This document shows, one piece after another, positions 15,388 through 25,172 of a DNA stretch of 64,000 nucleotides (position 1 is the stretch's first letter; every line of letters begins with the position of its first letter). The DNA is from Hungatella sp. UBA4396 (lineage in GTDB: Bacteria; Bacillota; Clostridia; Lachnospirales; Lachnospiraceae), in NCBI GenBank assembly GCA_002389905.1, contig DGRE01000022.1, forward strand, positions 62,001 through 126,000, given 5' to 3'. Made by a program: the position numbers and the translations under genes. Under the pieces are notes generated by a model. It did not search any database. It was not told the origin of the DNA and was given only the letters and a program-made list of their open reading frames with translations.

Positions 15388-17106
15388 TTACGCCTCCCTG
15401 CTGCTTTCAATCTGCGTGTGATAGATGTCCTGGTAAATTTCGCATGACTCCATTAATTCCCGGTGGGTGCCAAATCCCACTTTCCTTCCATTCTCCATAA
15501 CCAGAATTTTATCTGCGGACATGGCTGTTCCGCAGCGCTGTGTAATCATAATAACAGTCTGGTTAAATTCCTTATTCTTAAGATTTTCCCGCACCTTTGC
15601 CTCTGTTACGGCATCTAAGGCGCTGGTTGCATCGTCTAAAATCAGTACAGGAGCTTTTTTTAATATTCCCCTTGCAATAGAAAGACGCTGCTTCTGCCCG
15701 CCGGATAAATTAACTCCGCCGCTTCCAAGAAGGCTGTCATAACCATCAGACATTTCCATGATAAAGTCTGCCTGTGCTTTTTGGGCTGCCTGCTGCAGCT
15801 CATCAATGGCTGCGTGTTTATCACCCCATCTGAGATTTTCTGCTACTGATCCTGAAAACAGCATTGGTTTTTGGGGAACTACCGCAATATTGCTCCGAAC
15901 CTCATCGGCTCCCAGCATTTTTATATCGTAATCGTCCAGAAGTATTCTTCCGCTGTCCGCATCGTAAAAGCGAAGGAGCAGCCAGGTAAGGGTTGATTTA
16001 CCGCTTCCCGTAGGGCCGATAATCGCAAGGCTTTCCCCGCTGTTTACCGAAAAAGAAAGGTCCCTTACTGCCGGAACTCCGCTGCCGCCCGGATAGGCAA
16101 AGGTGACATCTTCAAAGGTGATTTTCCCGGTCAGTTTTCTGCCTTTGTTACTTCTTTCGCAGTCCTCTTCGCAGTCAAATACTTCGCTGATACGGACTGT
16201 AGAAGCTTTGGTGCGGACAAATATGGTGAACACATTGGTTATCATAATCAGGGAAGTCAGTATCTGCGCCATATAGATTGTAAATGCCGTAATATCTCCC
16301 GTATTAGCCAGATCCAGGTTAAACAGCCTGCTTCCAATATAAATCACAATCACCGTTCCAAATCCTACAACCAGGGTCAAAAGAGGTGAAATGACTGTAA
16401 TGACCATTTGAGAGGAAATTCCCTTTTGCATCAAATTCCTGTTAACCTCTTCAAATTGGCCTGTTTCCTTTTCAAATGTGCCAAATGCCTTGACAAGCCG
16501 GACACCCATTAAATATTCCTGCACCTTTGAATTGACCCGGTCCATGGCCCTTTGGAGCTGATAGAATCTGGGATAGCTGATTTTCATGCTGATATAAATT
16601 AATACGGTAACCACAGCCACCACTCCGTAAATAATGAGACTGAGCCTGAAATTGAGAAGGCTTGCCAGCACAATGCTGCCGATGCAGAGAATGGGGGCCT
16701 TGAGGAAAATGCGCATCACTCCATTTACAAATTGTATAATTTGAGAAGTATCATTGGTCATTCTGGTTATGAGTGAACCGCTTTCAATCTTATCTGCACT
16801 CACTTCCGAAAAATACATGATTTTCTCAAATAAATCTGCCCGCAAATCCGCACCCATTTTTTGAGAAACACGGCTTGACAGAATATTCCGCGAAATGGCA
16901 AAGCAGGCTCCTGTCAAGGTTACAAAGAGCATCAGCATTCCCCAGTAATAAACCTTTGTCAGAGAACCGCCTTCAATTCCGTCATTTACGATACGGGACA
17001 TCAGCGTAGGCCCAAGCAAATCGCAGACCGCTTCCAGTATCACGCACAAAACGGCGGTAAAAAACGGCGTTTTATATCTTCTGAAATATTTACCATAAAG
17101 CTTCAT
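15388..17106 (-). CDS. ABC exporter half-transporter (degenerate site subunit)
   Basis: A 572-residue partner of the gene at 13519-15384, with six membrane helices, then Walker A GPTGSGKST, signature NLSGGQKQRLS and Walker B LILDDATSALD. The usual catalytic Glu after Walker B is Asp, the typical mark of the degenerate nucleotide site in heterodimeric bacterial exporters. First gene of the pair; AGGGA lies before the ATG. No regulator is adjacent; the short gap upstream (17107-17178) shows no convincing promoter, so it could be partly read from the diguanylate cyclase gene. Confidence 0.92.
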   Translation of the reverse strand: MKLYGKYFRRYKTPFFTAVLCVILEAVCDLLGPTLMSRIVNDGIEGGSLTKVYYWGMLMLFVTLTGACFAISRNILSSRVSQKMGADLRADLFEKIMYFSEVSADKIESGSLITRMTNDTSQIIQFVNGVMRIFLKAPILCIGSIVLASLLNFRLSLIIYGVVAVVTVLIYISMKISYPRFYQLQRAMDRVNSKVQEYLMGVRLVKAFGTFEKETGQFEEVNRNLMQKGISSQMVITVISPLLTLVVGFGTVIVIYIGSRLFNLDLANTGDITAFTIYMAQILTSLIMITNVFTIFVRTKASTVRISEVFDCEEDCERSNKGRKLTGKITFEDVTFAYPGGSGVPAVRDLSFSVNSGESLAIIGPTGSGKSTLTWLLLRFYDADSGRILLDDYDIKMLGADEVRSNIAVVPQKPMLFSGSVAENLRWGDKHAAIDELQQAAQKAQADFIMEMSDGYDSLLGSGGVNLSGGQKQRLSIARGILKKAPVLILDDATSALDAVTEAKVRENLKNKEFNQTVIMITQRCGTAMSADKILVMENGRKVGFGTHRELMESCEIYQDIYHTQIESSREA

Positions 17107-17178
17107 AGTTTGTCCCTGCTTCCATTATGATCTCGTATTTAATTGCCTGGGCCGTAAAAGCCATGACAATCAAACAGA

Positions 17179-19113
17179 TTATTCCGATAAAAATTTAACC
17201 TGATTCCTTCCGGCATCTTTTGCCTGGTATAAAGCCTTGTCTGCCGCACTGAACAAATCCTGATATGAAGAATTAAGGTCAGGAACCGCAGAGGTGACTC
17301 CTATGCTTACAGTCACATAATCGTTCACCAGGGATTTTTCATGGGGAATCTTAAGATCCTCTATTTCCTGCCGCAGCATGGAGGCAGTCTTGATTGCCTC
17401 TTCTTTGCCTGTCTCAGGCAGCAGCACTACAAATTCTTCTCCGCCGTAACGGGCCGCCATATCGGTGGAACGGGATAAAGAGCTCTTAAGAACCTGTCCA
17501 ATCTTAACCAGACACTCATCGCCCGTCATATGCCCATAAAAGTCATTAAACCGTTTAAAATAGTCAATATCCAATACCAATAAAGCGATGGGCCTTTGGT
17601 ATCTCAAACACCGGTTCCATTCTTTTTCTATCATCTGATCATATTTTCGCCTGTTCCACACCCCTGTTAAGGAATCTTTAAAAGAAAGCTTTTGCAAAGC
17701 CTGATTCTTTTTTTCTAATTCAAGGTTTTGATGTTCGATTTTCCGATTGGACTCTGCTAAATCTTTCGTCCGCTGAAAAACCAAATCATCTAAATGGGCA
17801 TTCATTTCAGTCAGCCTTGCAGTTATAACCTCTTCTTGTTCTAAAGCATCAGAAAACCTTTTTGCTATTAATAATGAATTGATACAGGCAAAAATAAACT
17901 GTCCTAAAGAAGTGAGATTGCTGGTTCTGAGCCAATTCTTTAAAAATGAAAGTTCATTGTCACTCACCCATGGGGTAAAAAAAACAATATCATTCATGCT
18001 GCTCATTAAAAGAGCCACTGCACCTAAGCTGATGATCCAGCAGTCCTTTTCCTTATTGATAGATATTCTGATCAAGGCGGCTGATATATATATGATTACA
18101 GCAATACTCCATATTTGATAAAAAATAATAATAACTGTAAAAATTCTGGCAGGAGTGAAAATAAGGATTGAGGTAAAGACCAGCGCCATTATTTGAGAGA
18201 TTTTGATGATTCGGTCATGAAAATATTCAGGGAAAATCTCCATGAAAAACATCAGCATAAGAGGAACCCCTAAATAATAAGTTGAGGTCAGTATTTTATG
18301 ATAGATCTCCCAACTGAACTCCGGAAAAAAGTAGCAAAAGAAGCATTCTCCTCCCAGAGTCGTCCTTATTGCAATAAAAATACAAAACAATCCGAAATAC
18401 ATGGTTGAACAATCCTTTTTTCTTCTGAAGAAAAATAAAACAAGGTGGTATATTCCAATAAAGGTTAAGCTCCCAAATATAATAAGCTCAATCGCCATAT
18501 TTTTATTTCTCAATCTAAGGATTTGATTTTCGCTGCCGATCCTTAAACTTTCCAGAATTCCTCCGCTGCGGTGATGAAAATTAGAAACCTGAATTAAAAT
18601 CTCATTTTCTCCCTGCAGTGCTTCAAAAGAAGATACATTAACCAGATATTGAGGCACCATTGTATCTCTGGTTTTTCCTACTGTTCCGGCCGAGGAAATC
18701 AGTTCTCCATTGACCCAAAGTTTGTATGCCGTGCGCAGCCTTGGAATCTTTAAAGCTAATCTGGTATCCTCACTAATCACAAATCTCAGACGGTAGGTGC
18801 CATAGCCGTCTCCAAAAGATGTTCTTTTATTGGTTGTATACTTATTCCATGAACTTGGGACGTCAATATATCTGGCTGCACTTCCAGAGATTGATTCTCC
18901 CGGTTCGAGAAGCCGGTTCCAGTAAAACTCCCACTGACCGTCCAGGGGAACCGTATCTTGTTCAAGCTGTAATTTTGTTAAATTTATAATTCCTGCCTTC
19001 GCTTTTGGGGGAGGGGTGAAATTCATGGGAATAGTACTTATTATTGCAAGAATTATGAGGATTTTCAAACTCCAGCGAAATAATTTGGATTCAGTCATTT
19101 CAGCGTTTTCCAT
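17179..19113 (-). CDS. Membrane diguanylate cyclase with 7TMR-DISM sensor
   Basis: A 644-residue c-di-GMP synthase. A signal-anchor helix (residues 14-30) precedes an extracytoplasmic beta-jelly-roll sensor (about 50-200, with LDGQWEFYW and GYGTYRLRFV as in 7TMR-DISMED2), followed by seven membrane helices (about 210-420), a coiled coil (LAESNRKIEHQNLELEKKNQ) and the GGDEF domain. The active motif is GGEEF, and the inhibitory I-site RSTD lies exactly five residues before it, so the enzyme should be active and product-inhibited. AGAAGG is 6 nt before the ATG. Together with the HD-GYP gene at the left edge it shows that the host uses c-di-GMP. Confidence 0.92.
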   Translation of the reverse strand: MENAEMTESKLFRWSLKILIILAIISTIPMNFTPPPKAKAGIINLTKLQLEQDTVPLDGQWEFYWNRLLEPGESISGSAARYIDVPSSWNKYTTNKRTSFGDGYGTYRLRFVISEDTRLALKIPRLRTAYKLWVNGELISSAGTVGKTRDTMVPQYLVNVSSFEALQGENEILIQVSNFHHRSGGILESLRIGSENQILRLRNKNMAIELIIFGSLTFIGIYHLVLFFFRRKKDCSTMYFGLFCIFIAIRTTLGGECFFCYFFPEFSWEIYHKILTSTYYLGVPLMLMFFMEIFPEYFHDRIIKISQIMALVFTSILIFTPARIFTVIIIFYQIWSIAVIIYISAALIRISINKEKDCWIISLGAVALLMSSMNDIVFFTPWVSDNELSFLKNWLRTSNLTSLGQFIFACINSLLIAKRFSDALEQEEVITARLTEMNAHLDDLVFQRTKDLAESNRKIEHQNLELEKKNQALQKLSFKDSLTGVWNRRKYDQMIEKEWNRCLRYQRPIALLVLDIDYFKRFNDFYGHMTGDECLVKIGQVLKSSLSRSTDMAARYGGEEFVVLLPETGKEEAIKTASMLRQEIEDLKIPHEKSLVNDYVTVSIGVTSAVPDLNSSYQDLFSAADKALYQAKDAGRNQVKFLSE

Positions 19114-19249
19114 GTTATACCTTCTTTCAAAGGCGAATTCTTGTTTTTTATAAAACAGATATATTGATTATAATATGATAACCTATATTTTTCCAGAGCT
19201 AACTAAAAATAAAAGAAGCAGCATTCGCCACTCCTCTGTAAAAATCAAA

Positions 19250-19693
19250 TTATAATACTTTTTCCATCCAAATGTGTTCAACCGGAGCTTCTTTCATTAA
19301 ATAAACATCTCCATATTCATGATAACCTAGTTTTTTATAGAAATCTTTAGCGGATACACGTGATTCCAGACATATCTTTTTAATGCCATGCTGTAATGAA
19401 CGCATTTCAATATTCTCAAGAATCGCACGGCCCACACCGCCTTTTTGAACATCAGGGTCAACACATAAAAAGCAGATCTTCGCAGTTGTTTGGTCTTTAA
19501 AAACAAGAATACCTGTTCCTATTATGGTATCCGAATCAAAAACAGCAAGTACAGCAGCCTGTTTTTCAAAGGATAAATCATCATTTTTGATTGAAAGCCC
19601 CAGTGGCTTTCTCATAACCCGGTCACGCAGCAAAACGGTTTGCTTATAACGTTGTGAGCCAAAGTCCACCTCTTCTACAATATATGAATTCAT
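19250..19693 (-). CDS. GNAT family N-acetyltransferase
   Basis: A 147-residue acetyl-CoA-dependent transferase. The fold is recognised from VLAVFDSDTIIGTG (strand 2-3), the acyl-CoA loop in CVDPDVQKGGVGRAILENIE (Q-x-x-G-x-G/A), and the C-terminal SAKDFYKKLGYHEYG. The acceptor is unknown. The start at ATG 19693 is 12 nt from AGGAGG; an alternative ATG at 19702 is only 3 nt from it, so the exact start is uncertain. The upstream open frame to 19765 has no signal. Confidence 0.85.
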   Translation of the reverse strand: MNSYIVEEVDFGSQRYKQTVLLRDRVMRKPLGLSIKNDDLSFEKQAAVLAVFDSDTIIGTGILVFKDQTTAKICFLCVDPDVQKGGVGRAILENIEMRSLQHGIKKICLESRVSAKDFYKKLGYHEYGDVYLMKEAPVEHIWMEKVL

Positions 19694-19827
19694 AATTATC
19701 ATTAACCTCCTAAACTGTAATTCAATTATATAGGTGACTTTTTTGCATTTTATATTGTCCGCCAATCACTACTCATTAAAATTAAGTATACCATTTTACC
19801 TCCGTATCTTCAATCAAAACCGAAAGA

Positions 19828-20070
19828 ATGCTTATTGGCCCTATTATCCCTTATAAACTTATTATGGTAGCCCTCTGCAGTACATTGTTCTTTTTTTACC
19901 GAAGCCAGAACAACCGTATAGGAAATGTCAGTATTCTATTAAAAGCAGATACGAAAAGTACTATGGTGGATGGATTGATGTCCGGCGGGATCGGCCTTGC
20001 TATAACAAATACAGCCAGCATCATATTGGAATGCCGGCTGTATTTGGATCATGCTAAATCATCGTTTTAA
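19828..20070 (+). pseudogene. Fragment of a cation diffusion facilitator
   Basis: An 80-codon open frame whose middle, KADTKSTMVDGLMSGGIGLA, resembles the membrane helix 4-5 region of CDF metal exporters (typical form: aDAKswliDGliSaGvaL). Preceded by a hydrophobic stretch with FFFYRSQNNRIGN. No start signal, no CDF N-terminus, and the last third coincides with a terminator hairpin instead of family sequence, so I read it as a decayed remnant. The match is from memory of the family and moderate only. Confidence 0.4.
20007..20045 (-). terminator. Terminator of the peptide/nickel ABC operon
   Basis: AAATACAGCCAGCAT (20007-20021) pairs with ATGCCGGCTGTATTT (20031-20045) with one mismatch; it lies just beyond the last ABC gene on the minus strand, followed by TGTTATAG. 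Confidence 0.7.
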
Positions 20071-20666
20071 TCTAAATGAACAATACGGGAGCAAATTGCT
20101 TCTGCCAGATACTGATTGTGCGTAATTGCCAAAATTCCAATATTATGCCGTTTTGCATAATCCAGAATAATGTCCCATATCTGAGATTGGGTCAACACAT
20201 CCAGCATCGTGCTGATTTCATCGGCAATGATAAACTTTGTCTGGGGTTTCAAAGCGCGCATCACACAAATGCGCTGCAGCTCACCGCCGGACAGTTCGTT
20301 GGGCCACCGATTCAGGAATTCATCCCGGATTCCCATATCACGGCGCAAATCTTCATCATATTCGCCAGCCTCAAGCAGAGTTTTCAACATTTTCCATTTG
20401 GGATTGACCGAAAGCTCCGGATGCTGATAAATAAGCTGCACCGGGGAAAAGGTTTTAGCCGGGAGGTTCTTTCCATCAAGCAAGACGTCTCCTCTTTGAG
20501 GATAGGTCTGCCCCGCTAAAATCTTTCCCAAGGTGCTTTTCCCCCGCCCGCTTGTTCCGACCAAACCTACTACCTCTCCGGAATTCACCTCAAGGGAAAC
20601 ATCCTCCAATACCCAGTTCTTACTGCTCACATATTGAAAATATATATTTTTCGCTTCTAGTTTCAT
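20067..20666 (-). CDS. Oligopeptide/nickel-type ABC ATPase (OppF/NikE-like)
   Basis: A 199-residue ATPase with Walker A GTSGRGKST, Q-loop region QLIYQHPELS, signature LSGGELQRICVMRAL and Walker B FIIADEISTMLD. It is shorter than standard OppF/NikE (about 260-330): the C-terminal oligopeptide_HPY extension is absent and the chain stops at HLD soon after the switch His (AITHN). It overlaps the OppD-like gene by 4 nt and is the last gene of the five-gene importer. Confidence 0.88.
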   Translation of the reverse strand: MKLEAKNIYFQYVSSKNWVLEDVSLEVNSGEVVGLVGTSGRGKSTLGKILAGQTYPQRGDVLLDGKNLPAKTFSPVQLIYQHPELSVNPKWKMLKTLLEAGEYDEDLRRDMGIRDEFLNRWPNELSGGELQRICVMRALKPQTKFIIADEISTMLDVLTQSQIWDIILDYAKRHNIGILAITHNQYLAEAICSRIVHLD

Positions 20667-21511
20667 AAGTCACCTCCCGACGTACTGGAAGATGGCAAAT
20701 CAATTAAATCCCCATAATCCATGCCGCGAATAGATTGGAAGCCATTTTGCGGCAGGGCATGCCAAAGCGCTTTGCTGTACGGATGATCCACGTTTTCAGG
20801 AGAAGCCTCAAACGCCTTGGCGTCCACAACCTCTACCGAAACGCCTTTGTTAAATACGGCGATTTTGTCCGCCACAATAAATGCCAGGTCAATATCGTGG
20901 GTAATCAAAAGGATACCGCATCCGTTGTCAGCCAGTTCCCGAAGAGTCTGGAGGGTTTCTTCCACCACAGACTGATGCAGCCCTGGTGTAGGCTCATCGG
21001 CAATAATTAAATCCGCCCCGGAAGTGAGCGCTGTACCGATCAGAACCCTGCGCGCCATGCCGCCCGAAAGCTGAAAGGGGTATAGCTGCTCTGTTCTTTC
21101 GGACAACTCAAATTTTTTCAAAAATCCCTTTACAGAATTTTTGATGCCGCCTAATGGACTGTCTATCTGTTTTCCTGTTTTCATCAAAGGGTCAAGATAA
21201 GCCACCGATTGAGGGATAAGGGCAATCTCCTTTCCTCTTAACACCTCTTTGCGTTCCTGGGTAAGCTCTTCGCCTTTAAACCGGACACTGCCCGTGGTAT
21301 AGGCATTAGAGGGCAGGATTCCCATAATGGAATGGGCAAGCAGGCTTTTCCCTGAACCGCTTGCACCTACTATGGCCATAATTTCTCCCGGGTAAAGATC
21401 CAGCGTAAAATTGTGGATGACCTGAATATCACGCTGGCGCAGCCCTTTTACATATTGACGGAAGCCTACAGCAAAGTCCTGCACCTCCAGCAGCGGTTTA
21501 CGATTTTCCAT
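20663..21511 (-). CDS. Oligopeptide/nickel-type ABC ATPase (OppD/NikD-like)
   Basis: A 282-residue ATPase with Walker A GASGSGKSLL, signature LSGGMARRVLIG, Walker B LIIADEPTPGL and switch LLITHDIDLA, ending in a short HPYSKALWHALP element like that of OppD/DppD proteins. The start is set to ATG 21511 because AGGAGGTG lies 6 nt upstream; the open frame extends into the permease gene without a signal. It partners the 199-residue ATPase to power import. Confidence 0.9.
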   Translation of the reverse strand: MENRKPLLEVQDFAVGFRQYVKGLRQRDIQVIHNFTLDLYPGEIMAIVGASGSGKSLLAHSIMGILPSNAYTTGSVRFKGEELTQERKEVLRGKEIALIPQSVAYLDPLMKTGKQIDSPLGGIKNSVKGFLKKFELSERTEQLYPFQLSGGMARRVLIGTALTSGADLIIADEPTPGLHQSVVEETLQTLRELADNGCGILLITHDIDLAFIVADKIAVFNKGVSVEVVDAKAFEASPENVDHPYSKALWHALPQNGFQSIRGMDYGDLIDLPSSSTSGGDL

Positions 21512-21521
21512 TACACACCTC

Positions 21522-22385
21522 CTATTCATGGGCTCTATGGGGATTAAACAACGCCTGCACACTTTCCCCCAGAATGTCAAATAAGCGGACAATGAGCAAT
21601 AGAGATAATCCGGGCATCAGCGCAATCCACCACTGCCCCGTGCTGAGATAATTTAAAGACTCCGACAGAATAACCCCGATCCCCGGCTGATGAGGAGAAA
21701 GGCCGAATCCCAGAAAGGTAAGGGAAGCCTCATGCAAAATGGCATGGGGAAACATTAAAATGAGTCCTACGAAAAATTGGGGAAAGATATGTGGAAGCAT
21801 ATGCTCATTTGCTATGTGCCAGTTGCTTTTGCCGAAACTCTTTGCGGCTTTGACATACTGGCTCGAACGGAGCTGGAGTACCTCGGCACGTATTACACGG
21901 GAAATATAGGTCCAGTGTGTAATGATAATGCCGATCATAATCCCTCTTGCGCCTTTTCCTGTCACAAAAGAAACCAGCAGCAAAAAGATCAAATGGGGCA
22001 TCCCCATAAAAACATCCGTCAGCCAGCCAATAAAGGCATCTACCCTTTTCCCGCAAACGGCAGCTGCCACACCGATTGCAATGGCAATAATTCCGCTGCT
22101 GACAGAGGCGATGACTCCGATTAAAATGCTGAGAGAAAGTCCTTTCATGGTTCGCAAAAACATATCCCTCCCAAACCAATCGGTTCCGAAAATATGGTCT
22201 GCTGAAGGTTTTAAGCCTTTTTCGGCAAAGCTGACCGGCATATGTTCCTCTGTAAGAAAATGTCCCCAAATAAATATGACGGATAGCAGCATAGTACACA
22301 AACAGATATAAGCGATGGTTTTTTTCCGTATGTTCCATCCGGCTTTACCCGGTCCTGCAACAGAATGATTATTTTTCACCGGCAT
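21522..22385 (-). CDS. ABC permease, OppC/NikC-like
   Basis: A 287-residue inner-membrane permease with the N-terminal OppC-type segment (HIFGTDWFGRDMFLRTMKGL) and the BPD_transp_1 domain with the EAA-like loop YVKAAKSFGKSNWHIANEHMLP that docks on the ATPases. Six predicted helices. It overlaps the OppB-like gene by 17 nt, with AGGGAGGG in front of the ATG. Third gene of the importer operon. Confidence 0.92.
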   Translation of the reverse strand: MPVKNNHSVAGPGKAGWNIRKKTIAYICLCTMLLSVIFIWGHFLTEEHMPVSFAEKGLKPSADHIFGTDWFGRDMFLRTMKGLSLSILIGVIASVSSGIIAIAIGVAAAVCGKRVDAFIGWLTDVFMGMPHLIFLLLVSFVTGKGARGIMIGIIITHWTYISRVIRAEVLQLRSSQYVKAAKSFGKSNWHIANEHMLPHIFPQFFVGLILMFPHAILHEASLTFLGFGLSPHQPGIGVILSESLNYLSTGQWWIALMPGLSLLLIVRLFDILGESVQALFNPHRAHE

Positions 22386-23370
22386 ATCCCTCCCTGATTC
22401 TCGGATCTACCACAGCATAGAAAATGTTGGCAATCAGATTTCCCGCAAATACAAAAGCCGCAGCAAATAAGCTGATTCCCACCAACAAGGAAAGATCGCT
22501 TTTAATTCCGGCCTCTACTACAGCGTTTCCAAGACCCGGATAGGAAAAAAGAGTCTCTGCCAGGGTGGATCCGCCAAAAATTTCGGCCAGTGATCCAAAC
22601 TGCAGTGTGATTGCCGGTAGTAAAATATTGCGCAGCCCATGCCTCTTGAGCAGCATCCATTTCTTTTCACCTCTGGCCTTAGCAAACAGAGCATAGTCAC
22701 TGTCCATAATATCCAACAGCTTTTGTCTTGTGTGCAAAGCAATACTCGCAACGCCGGTAACGCTCAGTGTCAGTGCGGGCAGCACCAAATGATAAATTTT
22801 TTGTCCCAGGCTGACATCTGCTGATGTGATGCTGATCGGCGCACTGAGACCAATTGGAAACCAGCCGAGATTCACTGAAAAAACAATAAGTAAAAGGATT
22901 CCCACCCAAAAGACAGGGGCAGAGGCAAGCGTTAAGCAGTACATTTTAATGATCCTGTCTATCAGCTTTCCTTCATTCATCGCACCCGCGACGCCCATAA
23001 TAAATCCAAGCATACCCGATAGAACCCATGCGGTGAACATCAAAAGCAAGGAGGCGGAGGCTTTTTCCATAATGACTGTTTTTACCGGCAGGTTATAGAC
23101 AATGCTATGACCAAGATTGCCTTCAAAGAGCCCTCGTACCCATTTTATATAGCGGACGCCAAACCCTTCGTTCACGCCCCAATATTCCCTCAGGCCTTCA
23201 ATTTGTTCTGGAGGCAGCGACGAATGCTCCCCGCCCATATAGGCTACTATGGGATCAATAGGCGAGAATTTCATGAGTATAAAGCAAATCAGGCTGATTG
23301 CAAATAAGACCAACAGCAGCCGGATTGCATTTTTGACCATAAATTTAGTAATATTACCGGTTCCATACAT
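22369..23370 (-). CDS. ABC permease, OppB/NikB-like
   Basis: A 333-residue permease with the OppB N-terminal pattern (RLLLVLFAISLICFILMKFSP, then GLREYWGVNEGFGVRYIKWV) and the loop YALFAKARGEKKWMLLKRHG for ATPase contact. Its start immediately follows the stop of the binding protein gene. It forms the channel together with the OppC-like subunit. Confidence 0.92.
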   Translation of the reverse strand: MYGTGNITKFMVKNAIRLLLVLFAISLICFILMKFSPIDPIVAYMGGEHSSLPPEQIEGLREYWGVNEGFGVRYIKWVRGLFEGNLGHSIVYNLPVKTVIMEKASASLLLMFTAWVLSGMLGFIMGVAGAMNEGKLIDRIIKMYCLTLASAPVFWVGILLLIVFSVNLGWFPIGLSAPISITSADVSLGQKIYHLVLPALTLSVTGVASIALHTRQKLLDIMDSDYALFAKARGEKKWMLLKRHGLRNILLPAITLQFGSLAEIFGGSTLAETLFSYPGLGNAVVEAGIKSDLSLLVGISLFAAAFVFAGNLIANIFYAVVDPRIREGYAGEK

Positions 23371-25008
23371 CTATTTCTTCTCCCAATCCTTGATATTTTC
23401 AACGGTGATCCAATACGCACCTCTATGGGGAGCGGGGCGAAACTCACCAATCTCTACACCATCACGGATAAAGAAGGTGTGATGAAATGCCACCATCGGA
23501 ATGAACGGACTGTCACCAAGAGAGTTGACTCCGTGCTCACCATCCCACTGCGCTTTTTTCCAAAGTTCAAGCGCCTCCGCCTGATCTGTACTTTTAATGG
23601 CCCTGTTCAGATAATCATCCGTGATTTCATGCCCATAACTGGGGGAATTAGTGTTGTAGTTTGCAATACGGTCCGAGCTGAAGTTGGTATAGATTTCAAA
23701 CGGGCTATCTGCGCCCTTTCCAAACAGATAGGCGTCCCTGTATATACCCTTTTCAAGAGCGATCTCATCCCAGGGCTTGGAGACCAAATCAATTTGGACA
23801 CCAATTTTCTTTGCGCTCTCCTGCACACCCAGGACAACGGCCTGCCGCTCTACCTCTCCCGGGGTATAGAGCAAAGTAAACTGCGCTTTTACTCCGTCCT
23901 TTTCCACAATGCCGTCGCCGTCGGCATCCTCCCAGCCCCCGTCTTTGAGGATTTTCTTTGCAGTTTCTATATCAGCGTTTTTAATGTTATTTGTCTCGTT
24001 ATCCCAAGGCATGCCTGGATTGTGGGAATAGACCGGACGGGCAGCTCCGTTGAGGGCATTGGCGCAAATTCCCTCCCGATCCATGGCGTAAGACAATGCC
24101 CTGCGCAGGGCAGCATCGGAGGTGACATCATTTCCAATGGGAATACCCTCCATTTCATATGTACCCCGTTTAACAGTGGGCAAGCTGAGGGAAACGATGT
24201 CCATGGTTTCAATATTACGCCTTGTGTAACCTGGAATTTCCTGATGATTATAGGCCATGCTTACTCTGGCAATATCAATTTCACCCCGCTTGGCCCCAGC
24301 AAAGCTGGCGTCCATATCAAGATATAAAAACGTCACTTTGTCTATATTGGGCTTCTTGCCATAATAGAGGGGGTTCGCCTCAATAATAAGCTTTTCTCCC
24401 TTTTTCCACTCCACGAATTTATAAGGACCGGTTCCTACAGGGTTTTGGCCGTAGTTATCGTTATAGGCATGCTCTGGTATAATAGCAATTCTTGTCAGCG
24501 TGTATTCAAAGGTTGAATCCGGATGGTTTAAAATAAAATCTACTGTGTAATCGTCAACTGTCTCCACTTCCTTCACGTTGGAGAGGTCGATATAAGAGGT
24601 GGTCTCCCGAACCTTTTCAAAAGTGAAGACGACATCGCTGGCCGTCAGCTTTACGCCGTCCGAGCAGAGCGCATCGTCACGAATTTTTATTGTGAGCTTA
24701 TTTCCGTCCTCACTCCAAATACGCTCCGTTGCCAAATCATTTACAAGATTCATGTCCTTGTCGAAAATAATCAGTTTGCTTTGAAACAGTGCCTCACCGA
24801 GACCAGGCCAGTCAAAGGCTGGATCAAACCCCTTTGAAGGCTCACCCCGAACTGATACCACCATTTCTTTCATCCCAGATGTTGCGGGTGAAGAAACTTG
24901 TGAATTCTGCGAAGCTGAAGGTGCCAGAGACGCTGATCCTGCATTGGAACACCCCACGGCTATCATAAGTATTACAACCAAAAGTAAAAACACAGAAATC
25001 CTCTTCAT
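23371..25008 (-). CDS. Solute-binding lipoprotein, SBP_bac_5 family
   Basis: A 545-residue lipoprotein: signal peptide with lipobox IAVGCSN (Cys about residue 20), a Ser/Ala-rich linker, then the family 5 fold (WSEDGNKLTIKIRDDALCSDG, the signature-like region, and NPVGTGPYKFVEWKKGEKL). NikA, OppA, DppA and metallophore-binding proteins share this fold, so the cargo could be peptides, nickel or a nickel/opine complex; residues fixing the choice cannot be judged by eye. First gene of the operon, divergent from a LysR regulator 164 nt away. Confidence 0.9.
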   Translation of the reverse strand: MKRISVFLLLVVILMIAVGCSNAGSASLAPSASQNSQVSSPATSGMKEMVVSVRGEPSKGFDPAFDWPGLGEALFQSKLIIFDKDMNLVNDLATERIWSEDGNKLTIKIRDDALCSDGVKLTASDVVFTFEKVRETTSYIDLSNVKEVETVDDYTVDFILNHPDSTFEYTLTRIAIIPEHAYNDNYGQNPVGTGPYKFVEWKKGEKLIIEANPLYYGKKPNIDKVTFLYLDMDASFAGAKRGEIDIARVSMAYNHQEIPGYTRRNIETMDIVSLSLPTVKRGTYEMEGIPIGNDVTSDAALRRALSYAMDREGICANALNGAARPVYSHNPGMPWDNETNNIKNADIETAKKILKDGGWEDADGDGIVEKDGVKAQFTLLYTPGEVERQAVVLGVQESAKKIGVQIDLVSKPWDEIALEKGIYRDAYLFGKGADSPFEIYTNFSSDRIANYNTNSPSYGHEITDDYLNRAIKSTDQAEALELWKKAQWDGEHGVNSLGDSPFIPMVAFHHTFFIRDGVEIGEFRPAPHRGAYWITVENIKDWEKK

Positions 25009-25027
25009 TTTAAAACCTCCTTAAAAT

Positions 25028-25058
25028 GAAACTGCCTCTTTTACCATGAGACAGTTTC
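25028..25058 (-). promoter_or_regulatory. Hairpin in the 5' UTR of the binding protein gene
   Basis: GAAACTG (25028-25034) and CAGTTTC (25052-25058) with an inner CTC/GAG pairing form a stem about 20 nt ahead of the binding protein start. No U-run follows, so an mRNA-stabilising or regulatory stem is likelier than a terminator. The gap also holds the divergent promoters; no clear LysR T-N11-A box stood out. Confidence 0.4.
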
Positions 25059-25172
25059 TCTTAGTTAGGTAATGCTAACCTTGAATTATTATACAGACTG
25101 TGTTATGATTTGTAAAACGAATTATATTGATCGATTCTATTTATATTTTTAATAGTTGATTGGAGCAAAGTT

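Noticed and set aside
15388..17106. Asp for Glu after Walker B as a possible inactivating mutation
   Set aside because: This is the normal degenerate site of heterodimeric ABC exporters; its partner has the canonical Glu.
20067..20666. Short OppF/NikE-like ATPase as a truncated pseudogene
   Set aside because: Walker A, signature, Walker B and the switch His are all intact and the operon is otherwise complete, so it is taken as functional.
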